In this document: positions 57,440-64,000 of the stretch, one piece after another
How positions within the stretch are numbered: position 1 is the stretch's first letter
Layout: the number at the start of each line of letters is the position of its first letter
Assembly (NCBI GenBank): GCA_022786965.1
Contig: JALFXH010000146.1
Span: 1 to 64,000 of the forward strand
Length of the DNA stretch: 64,000 nucleotides
Direction: 5' to 3'
Source: Clostridiales bacterium
GTDB lineage: Bacteria > Bacillota > Clostridia > Oscillospirales > Oscillospiraceae
The notes under the pieces: generated by a model
The model's database searches: none
Seen by the model: the letters and a program-made list of their open reading frames with translations, nothing else
Told to the model about the DNA's origin: nothing
Made by a program: the position numbers and the translations under genes

Positions 57440-59053
57440 ATGGATCCCATCTACGTCACCGGACACCGAAACCCCGATACCGACTCCATTGTTGCAGCCA
57501 TCGCCTACGCCGCCCTGCGCAACGCCTGCGGCGATCGGGAGTACGAGGCGGCCTGCCTGGGCCAGATCTCCGAGGAGACCCAGACGGTGTTGGACCGCTT
57601 CGGCTTTCAGGCGCCCACCCGGATCACGAACCTCTATAACCAGGTCCGGGACCTGGACTTTGACACGCCGCCGATCTTGAGCACCGGCGTGTCTGTGAGC
57701 CTGGCCTGGGATGAGTTTGCCGCCTACCCGGCCATCGCCTCGGTGCCCGTGGCCAATGAGGACGGTACGCTCTACGGCATCCTGTCCCGGACGGACATCG
57801 CCAGCTACAATATGTCCGGAATTACCTCGGGTATGCTGGAGGAGGTACCCCTGTTTAACCTCCTGTCCGTGTTGGAAGGACGGGTACTCAATGAGGCCGG
57901 GGAAAACACGGACATTATCACCGGCGAGGTGGTCATCGCTCTGCCCCAGGATCAGGAGAATCTGCTGTTCCAGAAGAAGGAGTCCATCGTTCTGTGCGGC
58001 CACCAGCCGGATATGATCCGCCGGGCGCTGGAAATGAATGTGGCCTGTCTGGTGCTGTGTCAGGCGTCCCTGCCGCCGGAGCTGCGGGATTTCCCCACGG
58101 AAACCTGCATCGTCACCACACCCTTTGACGCTTACCGGGCAAGCCGCCTTCTGTTCCAGTCCACCCCGGTTGGGCGCATCTGCAACACCAAGGGCCTCAT
58201 CTGCTTCCACCTCAATGACCGGGTGGACGACGTACGGGAAATTGTGCTGAAATACCGGCATCCCAGCTACCCCATTTTGGACGCCAAGGAAAAAGTCGTG
58301 GGTATTCTGACCCGGTATCATCTGCTGCGTCCCAGAAGAAAACGGGTGGTTTTGGTTGACCATAACGAGGCTTCCCAGTCCGTACTGGGTCTTGACCAGG
58401 CGGAAATCTTAGAAATCATCGACCACCACCGGCTGGCGGATGTTCAGACCAACAATCCCATCTACGTTCGCAACGAGCCGGTGGGCTCCACCAATACCAT
58501 TATCGCCAGCATGTTCCAGGATCGGGGCCTGATGCCCTCGGCGGGACTGGCGGGCATGATGGCGGCGGCGATCCTGTCGGACACCCTGATGTTCAAATCC
58601 CCCACCTGCACCCACCGGGATATCCGTACAGCGGAGCGAATGGCCCGGATTGCCAACGTGTCTCTGGACGAACTGGGCAAGACCCTGTTCTCCAACACGG
58701 TGGAACACAAGAGCGTGGAGGAGATGCTGTTCACCGACTACAAGGAATTCCATGTGGCGGGGCATTCTCTGGCCGTGGCCCAGCTGACCTGTGTGGATTC
58801 CGCCGGAGTGCTCAGCCGGAAGGATGAGATTTTGGAGAGAATGCGCCGGCACAAGGAGGAAAAGGGCTTCGACCTGATGCTGCTGATGGCCACTGACGTG
58901 CTGATGGAGGGCACCCAGATTGTGTATGTGGGGGACGACGAGTCCATCCGGCAGGCCTTCAACGTGGTGCCCAAGGACAACACCGCCTTCCTGCCCCGGA
59001 TCATGAGCCGGAAAAAGCAGGTCATTCCCATGCTGTCGGATCTGTGGAGTTAA
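57440..59053 (+). CDS. Manganese-dependent inorganic pyrophosphatase with CBS/DRTGG insert
   Basis: A 537-residue family II pyrophosphatase of the CBS type. The DHH-type N-terminal motif is GHRNPDTDSIVAA. Two CBS domains and a DRTGG-like domain are inserted (about 70-305), and the catalytic part resumes with VLVDHNEASQS, IDHHRLAD (DHH) and GSTNTIIA. The C-terminal DHHA2 domain contains MSRKKQVIPML. CBS modules in relatives bind adenine nucleotides and regulate activity. GGAGG precedes ATG 57440. It is likely in the same unit as ansA. Confidence 0.93.
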   Translation: MDPIYVTGHRNPDTDSIVAAIAYAALRNACGDREYEAACLGQISEETQTVLDRFGFQAPTRITNLYNQVRDLDFDTPPILSTGVSVSLAWDEFAAYPAIASVPVANEDGTLYGILSRTDIASYNMSGITSGMLEEVPLFNLLSVLEGRVLNEAGENTDIITGEVVIALPQDQENLLFQKKESIVLCGHQPDMIRRALEMNVACLVLCQASLPPELRDFPTETCIVTTPFDAYRASRLLFQSTPVGRICNTKGLICFHLNDRVDDVREIVLKYRHPSYPILDAKEKVVGILTRYHLLRPRRKRVVLVDHNEASQSVLGLDQAEILEIIDHHRLADVQTNNPIYVRNEPVGSTNTIIASMFQDRGLMPSAGLAGMMAAAILSDTLMFKSPTCTHRDIRTAERMARIANVSLDELGKTLFSNTVEHKSVEEMLFTDYKEFHVAGHSLAVAQLTCVDSAGVLSRKDEILERMRRHKEEKGFDLMLLMATDVLMEGTQIVYVGDDESIRQAFNVVPKDNTAFLPRIMSRKKQVIPMLSDLWS

Positions 59054-59057
59054 TCAT

Positions 59058-59265
59058 CGCCTTCCCCTCTGGGGTGGTGCTCCGCGCAGCGAATCTGCAA
59101 TACCAATGATTGCCAGTGGCAATCATACCGCTGTTCATTATGGTGGTCGAGCGCAAGCGAGGTCGGAAGAGGCTGGTATCATTTCGCCGAAATGCAGGCA
59201 GCCATTCAAGGAGATTCCGCCCTCTTCCGCCCCCTGCGGGGGCACCTTCCCCAAAGGGGAAGGCT
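59058..59265. repeat. Palindromic intergenic repeat, family B (copy 5)
   Basis: CGCCTTCCCCTCTGGGG on the left and CCTTCCCCAAAGGGGAAGGC on the right, with GGTCGGAAGAGG/CCTCTTCCGCC arms and a GATTGCCAGTGGCAATC hairpin. It fills most of the gap before holB. Confidence 0.75.
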
Positions 59266-59326
59266 TTCGTACGTTTACTTTTACGGAAATATGTGATACA
59301 ATAATGCTTTACAAGGAGGCGGAGAC

Positions 59327-60280
59327 ATGGGCTTTGACGCGCTTTTGGGCAACGAGAGATTGAAAGAAAATCTGACGGAAAGTCTCGCCAAAGGCCATAT
59401 TTCCCACTGTTATCTGATCTCCGGCCCGGAAGGGTCTGGTAAGCGAACGCTTGCCAGACTTCTGGCGTCGGCGATTCTCTGCCAGGGAAGGGATAAGCCT
59501 TGCGGGGGCTGTACCCCCTGTCGGAAGGTGCTGGACGGCAGCCACCCGGACTTTATCATCGTGGATGATCCGGAGAAAAAGACCGTGCCGGTGGAGCTGA
59601 TCCGGCAGGCCCGGGCGGATATGTTCGTCCAGCCCAATGAGTCGGATCACAAAATCTACGAATTTCCCCGGGCGCAGGACATGGGGCTGCCGGGGCAGAA
59701 CGCCCTGCTGAAGGTGCTGGAGGAGCCGCCGGCTTACGGCGTGTTTCTGCTGCTCACCGACAACCCGGACAAGCTGCTGCCCACGGTGCGCTCCAGGTGC
59801 ACAGAGCTGCAAATGCAGGCCCTGCCGCCGGAACTGCTGAAAAAACAGCTGCGGGAGGACTTCCCGAAAGCGTCCCAGGAGGACATTGAAGCGGCGGCGG
59901 TACGCGGCGGCGGATTTCTGGGACAGGCCTGGACGCTGCTTTCTCAGGGCGCGGAGATTCCGCCCCAAACGGAGCAGTTTGTGGAGGCTTTTGCCAAGCG
60001 GGACGCGCTGCTGCTGACACAGGTTCTGGTGCCCATGGAAAAATGGAAGCGGGAGGCCCTGACGGAGATTCTGCGGCAGTGGCTGGAAATTCTGGAGGGC
60101 GCGCTTCTGAACCGCAGCGGCGGCGGAGCGGTGCCTGCCCTTGCCCGGGAGCTGGCCCAGCGCCGGACGGCGGCGGACTTATACCGCGGCGTCACCGCCC
60201 TGAAAAAAGCCCTGGACTATACGATGAGCAATGTTTCCCCGGCAGCCGTCTGCGGCTGGCTGAGCTGGGAATTACGATAA
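59327..60280 (+). CDS. holB: DNA polymerase III delta-prime subunit
   Basis: A 317-residue clamp-loader subunit. The AAA+ module has GPEGSGKRTLA (Walker A), the zinc ligands CGGCTPCRK, NALLKVLEEPP and the SRC sensor (TVRSRC), then a C-terminal collar domain. AAGGAGG lies before ATG 59327. It is followed by ricT, the order common in Firmicutes. Confidence 0.92.
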   Translation: MGFDALLGNERLKENLTESLAKGHISHCYLISGPEGSGKRTLARLLASAILCQGRDKPCGGCTPCRKVLDGSHPDFIIVDDPEKKTVPVELIRQARADMFVQPNESDHKIYEFPRAQDMGLPGQNALLKVLEEPPAYGVFLLLTDNPDKLLPTVRSRCTELQMQALPPELLKKQLREDFPKASQEDIEAAAVRGGGFLGQAWTLLSQGAEIPPQTEQFVEAFAKRDALLLTQVLVPMEKWKREALTEILRQWLEILEGALLNRSGGGAVPALARELAQRRTAADLYRGVTALKKALDYTMSNVSPAAVCGWLSWELR

Positions 60281-60284
60281 GAGC

Positions 60285-60358
60285 AGTTGACAGTTGATAG
60301 TGGACAGTTGACAGTTTTCACCGTGTCTCATATAACTGTCAACTATCAACTGTTAACT
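60285..60358. repeat. GTTGACAGTT inverted repeat
   Basis: AGTTGACAGTTGATAGT (60285-60301) is mirrored by ACTATCAACTGTTAACT (60342-60358) with one mismatch. It lies between holB and ricT, and the shared words also occur at 57394. Confidence 0.7.
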
Positions 60359-60376
60359 GATGATTAAGGAGTGTTT

Positions 60377-61612
60377 ATGGAACAGGAAATGAACAACATC
60401 CCGGAGGAGAATGTGGAGGTCGTGGACATCCAGTTCCGCCCCGGACAGAAGATTTATTATTTTGACCCCGATGGGAAGACCTTCCAGCCCGGGGAGCACG
60501 TCATCATCGACACCGCCCGGGGGGCGGAGTACGGCACCTGCGCCGGGGCCAATCACCGCATCGCCCAGAAGGACGTGGTGGCTCCCCTGCGCAAGGTTCT
60601 GCGCAAAGCCAACGCCCAGGATGAGCGAATCGCGGCGGACAACCGGGCCAAGGAAAAAAAGGCTTACAATATCTGCGTGGAAAAAATCGCCGAGCATGGG
60701 CTGGATATGCAGCTGGTGTCGGCGGAGGTGGCCTTTGACGGCAGCAAAATCCTGTTTTATTTCACCGCCGACGAGCGGGTGGATTTCCGGGAGCTGGTGA
60801 AGAATCTGGCCTCCGTTTTCCACACCCGCATCGAGCTGCGGCAGATCGGCGTCCGGGACAAGGCGAAGATGGTGGGGGGACTGGGCATCTGCGGCCGGCC
60901 CTTCTGCTGCGCCAGCTTCCTGGACGATTTCCAGCCCGTGTCCATCAAGATGGCGAAAACCCAGAACCTGTCCCTGAACCCCACCAAGATTTCCGGCACC
61001 TGCGGCAGGCTCATGTGCTGCCTGAAATACGAGCAAGACGCCTATGAGGATCTGATCCGCACCAGCCCGAAAATGGAGTCCTTTGTGGACACCCCCGAGG
61101 GCCGGGGCACCGTGGTGGAGATTGACCTGCTGCGCCAGCGGGTGAAGGTGCGCATGGAGGACAGCCCGGAGACGGTGGGCGTCTTTGCCAATACGGACAT
61201 CGCCGTGCTGCGCAGCGGCAAGGCCAGAAAAAATGACCCGCCCATTCCGGCGGATCTGGCCCCTATTTCCGGAAACGGAAAGCGGGCGCGCAAGGAGGAG
61301 CCGGAGCAGGACAGCATGGTTTTGGAGCCCATCCGCTTCCGCTACAGCACCGAGTCCGTGGTGACGGAGGAGGAGCCGGAGCAGCCGGAGCAGAAGAACG
61401 TACCCAGCCGCCGGCGTCGCGGCCCCAAGAATGAGGCTCCAAAGGAGCCAAAGCCGGAGCAGCCCCCAAAACCGGAGAAACCGAAGCAGAAAGCCGCGGA
61501 TGCCGCGCAAGACGATACCCAGGAGCGACCCGAGAAAAAGCCCTCCCGCCGCCGCCCCAATTACCGCCGCAGGAAGCCCAGAGACCCCGGCAGCGGACAG
61601 GAAAATACGTAA
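60377..61612 (+). CDS. ricT: PSP1/RicT-family protein with long charged tail
   Basis: A 411-residue PSP1-domain protein (RicT/YaaT). In B. subtilis the Ric complex carries iron-sulfur clusters and supports RNase Y-dependent mRNA processing, competence and sporulation. The PSP1 core (about 15-265) has the Cys cluster GICGRPFCCASF and GTCGRLMCCLKYE. The last 150 residues are a Pro/Lys/Glu-rich disordered tail with RRRRG and RRRPNYRRRKPR patches, longer than usual. GGAG lies 5 bases before ATG 60377. RicA and RicF are not in the window. Confidence 0.9.
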   Translation: MEQEMNNIPEENVEVVDIQFRPGQKIYYFDPDGKTFQPGEHVIIDTARGAEYGTCAGANHRIAQKDVVAPLRKVLRKANAQDERIAADNRAKEKKAYNICVEKIAEHGLDMQLVSAEVAFDGSKILFYFTADERVDFRELVKNLASVFHTRIELRQIGVRDKAKMVGGLGICGRPFCCASFLDDFQPVSIKMAKTQNLSLNPTKISGTCGRLMCCLKYEQDAYEDLIRTSPKMESFVDTPEGRGTVVEIDLLRQRVKVRMEDSPETVGVFANTDIAVLRSGKARKNDPPIPADLAPISGNGKRARKEEPEQDSMVLEPIRFRYSTESVVTEEEPEQPEQKNVPSRRRRGPKNEAPKEPKPEQPPKPEKPKQKAADAAQDDTQERPEKKPSRRRPNYRRRKPRDPGSGQENT

Positions 61613-61624
61613 GGAGAGCGGGAA

Positions 61625-63640
61625 ATGCGAGAAAAACTGGGAAAGTATCCCATTCCGGTGTGGCTATTCGCGATGGTGACGGCCGCTTATTGTGAGAGCC
61701 TGCTGCATTTCTGGACCACAGACAGCGGCAGCCTTCCGCGGTATCTGACGGTACTTTGCTTCGGCGTTGGTTTTGGCGGAATTCTGGGCTGTATCTTCAG
61801 CTTTTTCGGAGGGAAAAAGTGGGGAAAATGGCTCAGCGCCGGGGTGATGGCCCTGGTGACAGTGCTGTATATTGTGGAGTATTTCGTCACCGACGCCTAT
61901 GTATCCTTCATGGGGCTGGGGACGCTGCTGGGGGGCGCCAAGGGTGTTGCCACGGATTTCGCGGACGTGGTTCTGGCCCTGGTGGCCCGGGACTTCTGGC
62001 GGATTCTGGTGTTTTTACTGCCGGTGTTTGCCTACGCCCTGCTGGCTGCTCCCAAGCCTATGAGCTGGAAGCAGCGTGGCATTGCCGCCGGGGTTACGGC
62101 GGCGGCCTACGGGCTTTCCTTCGCGCTGGTGTTCGGTGTGGGAACCGACGCTGCCCGGCTGACAACAGACTATAATCTGGACAGCGCCATCCGGTGCTTT
62201 GGCCTGAACGTGGGGCTGACGCTGGATCTGGGCCGGGGCAGTGACAGCGAAGAAGCCGCGGGGGAGTTCGTCACCATGGAAACAGTGCCCGCAGTGACGG
62301 AGGAAGCGGAGCCGCCCCATCCTGAGCAGACCCAGCCACAGGAGACGCAGCCCATTGTCTATGAGCCCAATGTGATGGACTTCGACTTCGCCCAACTGGC
62401 GGAAACCGAGAGCAACAAACGGATTGCTTCCATTCACAAGTATGTAAATTCCGTGAAGCCCACCCTGCAGAACGAATACACAGGGCTTTTCAAGGGAAAG
62501 AACCTGATCGTCATTGCGGCGGAGTCCTTCTCCGGAGACGTGATCGATCCGGAGCTGACCCCGACCCTGTACCGTCTTGCCAATCAGGGCATCCGGTTCA
62601 CGGACTTCTATCAGCCCATGTGGGGCGGCAGCACCAGCTCCGGTGAATTCTCCATTCTGTCCGGTCTGGTAGCCGCCAGCGGCACCAACTCCATCAAGGA
62701 GGGCCGCCAGCAGGATCTGTTCCTGTCCATCGGTAAGCAGCTGCAAAAGGAGGGCTACTATTCTCAGGCCTTCCACAACCACCTGTATACCTTCTACGAC
62801 CGGGACAAGACCCACACCTTCTATGGCTATGACAGCTTTATGGGAATGCACAACGGCATGGAGGAAGGCGTGCGGGAGGTCTGGCCGGAGAGCGACAGGG
62901 AGATGATGGACTTTACCGTGCCGCTGTATATCGACAAGCAGCCCTTCAGCATCTACTATATGACCGTCAGCGGCCATGCCCGCTATACCACCGATGGCAA
63001 CGCCATGTCCCGGAAGAACATCGACGCGGTGCAGGACCTTCCCTATTCGGACAAGGTCAAGGCCTATATCGCCTGTCAGCTGGAGCTGGAATACGCCATG
63101 GAGTCCCTGGTGCGGCAGCTGGAGGAGGCGGGGATCGCGGACGATACCGTCATCGTCCTCACCGCCGACCACTACCCCTATGCTCTGGAAAAGAGCGCCA
63201 CCTGGGATAATCGGCAGGATTATGTGTCGGAGCTGTACGGCTATAAGCCTGCCAACAACGCCCAGCGGGATCACAACGCCCTGATTCTGTGGAGCGGCTG
63301 CCTGGAGGGGAAGAATATCGTAGTGGATACGCCAACCTACAGCCTGGACATCCTTCCTACCCTGTCCAACCTGTTCGGCGTGGAGTATGATTCCCGGCTG
63401 CTGGTGGGACGGGATGTGTTCTCTGACGCAGAGCCGCTGGTGCTGTGGTACGACTTCACCTGGAAGACGGATAAGGGCCTGTTTAATCCGGAGAGCGGAA
63501 AGTTCACCCCCGCCGAGGGGGTCAGCGTTGAGGAGGGCTATGTGGACCGGATCAAGGCGCTGGTGCAGAACAAAATCCACTATTCCCGGGAGGTCCAGCA
63601 GACGGACTACTTCAACTACCTGGCGAAAGTCATGTCATAA
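61625..63640 (+). CDS. LTA synthase-like membrane sulfatase
   Basis: A 671-residue enzyme of the lipoteichoic-acid synthase/OpgB-type sulfatase group. Five membrane segments lie in the first 180 residues, then a periplasm-side linker rich in Glu, Pro and Gln, and a sulfatase domain (about 280-620) with IVIAAESFSGD (metal Glu), the nucleophile Thr in WGGSTSSGEF, SQAFHNHLYTFYDRDKTHTFYGYDSF and LTADHYPYAL (metal Asp-His). It transfers glycerol phosphate from phosphatidylglycerol or a related head group. GGAG precedes ATG 61625, 12 bases after ricT. Confidence 0.88.
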   Translation: MREKLGKYPIPVWLFAMVTAAYCESLLHFWTTDSGSLPRYLTVLCFGVGFGGILGCIFSFFGGKKWGKWLSAGVMALVTVLYIVEYFVTDAYVSFMGLGTLLGGAKGVATDFADVVLALVARDFWRILVFLLPVFAYALLAAPKPMSWKQRGIAAGVTAAAYGLSFALVFGVGTDAARLTTDYNLDSAIRCFGLNVGLTLDLGRGSDSEEAAGEFVTMETVPAVTEEAEPPHPEQTQPQETQPIVYEPNVMDFDFAQLAETESNKRIASIHKYVNSVKPTLQNEYTGLFKGKNLIVIAAESFSGDVIDPELTPTLYRLANQGIRFTDFYQPMWGGSTSSGEFSILSGLVAASGTNSIKEGRQQDLFLSIGKQLQKEGYYSQAFHNHLYTFYDRDKTHTFYGYDSFMGMHNGMEEGVREVWPESDREMMDFTVPLYIDKQPFSIYYMTVSGHARYTTDGNAMSRKNIDAVQDLPYSDKVKAYIACQLELEYAMESLVRQLEEAGIADDTVIVLTADHYPYALEKSATWDNRQDYVSELYGYKPANNAQRDHNALILWSGCLEGKNIVVDTPTYSLDILPTLSNLFGVEYDSRLLVGRDVFSDAEPLVLWYDFTWKTDKGLFNPESGKFTPAEGVSVEEGYVDRIKALVQNKIHYSREVQQTDYFNYLAKVMS

Positions 63641-63645
63641 TAATC

Positions 63646-63673
63646 GCCCTGCCGGTTCATCACCCGGCAGGGC
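63646..63673. terminator. Bidirectional terminator between the LtaS-like gene and a convergent gene
   Basis: GCCCTGCCGG and CCGGCAGGGC form a perfect 10-bp stem with an 8-base loop, flanked by ATTTCGTTT on the right and, on the minus strand, GATTATTATG. Confidence 0.78.
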
Positions 63674-63680
63674 ATTTCGT

Positions 63681-64000
63681 TTAATTCTCTTTTCTGTTCT
63701 CCACTTCCTCCGCCACATTCAGCGAACGCATAACACTGTACTTGTCGTAGCGGGTGTCGCCGGTTTCGGACAGGAACACCAGCCGGATCTCCGGGTCGTC
63801 GAAGGTGACCTTGCTGACCATACTGCTGACGCTGCCGGCATCCACATTGGTCAGATAGATACGGCACCGCTCATCGGGCAGCTGGAAGGTGGGATCGTCC
63901 ACGCCGAAGGAAATCACGAATTTGTTGGAGGCACAGGCCTCCACGATCTTCTTCGCGGCAGCCTGCAGGGCTTCCGTCTTGTCGCCGTTGTTGAAGATGT
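63681..64000 (-). CDS. Partial gene, 3' end only, function unknown
   Basis: The minus-strand frame is open from the window edge to a TAA at 63681-63683 and gives the last 106 residues of a protein whose start lies outside. It includes GDKTEALQAAAKKIVEAC, FVISFGVDDPTFQLPDERCR, VSSMVSKVTFDDPEIRLVFL and MRSLNVAEEVENRKEN. It looks soluble. I do not recognise the family. Convergent with the LtaS-like gene and separated by a terminator. Confidence 0.7.
   Translation of the reverse strand, partial: IFNNGDKTEALQAAAKKIVEACASNKFVISFGVDDPTFQLPDERCRIYLTNVDAGSVSSMVSKVTFDDPEIRLVFLSETGDTRYDKYSVMRSLNVAEEVENRKEN

Overview
The window looks like the chromosome of a GC-rich, Gram-positive-type anaerobe of the Clostridia, most likely a gut Oscillospiraceae relative of Intestinimonas, Oscillibacter or Dysosmobacter. 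This is inferred from gene content and order: RNase Y, RicT, CBS-type pyrophosphatase, an LtaS-like enzyme, a sodium-pumping decarboxylase and the rimP-nusA-ylxR-ylxQ-infB-rbfA-nrnA-truB-ribF cluster. No 16S or other taxonomic marker is present, so the genus is a guess.

Region 1 (about 0.7-17.5 kb) is the standout. A nearly continuous minus-strand run of 14 genes and two divergent plus-strand genes form an enlarged fructoselysine/Amadori-product catabolic locus. The FrlA-type permease, FrlB-type SIS deglycase, FrlC-type epimerase and FrlD-type kinase resemble the E. coli frl proteins along most of their length as I recall those sequences. Beyond the E. coli operon there are a second FrlD-like kinase, a second FrlC-like TIM barrel, two GntR/UTRA regulators, an esterase, two amidohydrolases, a YjbQ protein, and a trailing BtpA-HAD-FGGY kinase-NhaC transporter set. 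A likely reading is import of glycated amino acids or modified derivatives, trimming, phosphorylation, and splitting into amine and sugar phosphate. Promoters and spaced TGGTATA half-sites lie in the AT-rich divergent region at 14.5-15.1 kb.

Region 2 (17.6-26.2 kb) holds a MATE exporter and then a scarred accessory segment: a tRNA-Leu 3'-end fragment beside four nested perfect hairpins, a truncated DUF3307 gene abutting a headless FtsX permease gene, an intact two-component system with a lantibiotic-type ABC exporter (LanFEG-like), a composite Phd/HIRAN/RepA-like relic, an intact tRNA-Leu(UAG) and a decayed tRNA-Leu. It may be a remnant island at a tRNA-Leu gene; no integrase is visible.

Region 3 (26.3-45 kb) is mostly housekeeping: RNase Y, a small acidic membrane protein, GluQRS, a four-gene Na+-translocating oxaloacetate decarboxylase, a CDF metal transporter, a DegV protein, a ydjI-ydjG-ydjH-like envelope cluster without pspA, a CAT-like acetyltransferase, rpsO-pnp, and a MarR regulator with an iron-type alcohol dehydrogenase behind a promoter carrying two matching palindromes. 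Region 4 (45-64 kb) holds a second DegV, the rimP-infB-truB-ribF cluster, a CapA-like protein, asparaginase, a CBS-type pyrophosphatase, holB-ricT, and an LtaS-like sulfatase. A cut gene enters at the right edge. Several families of palindromic intergenic repeats and one MITE-like element sit at transcription-unit borders in Regions 3 and 4.
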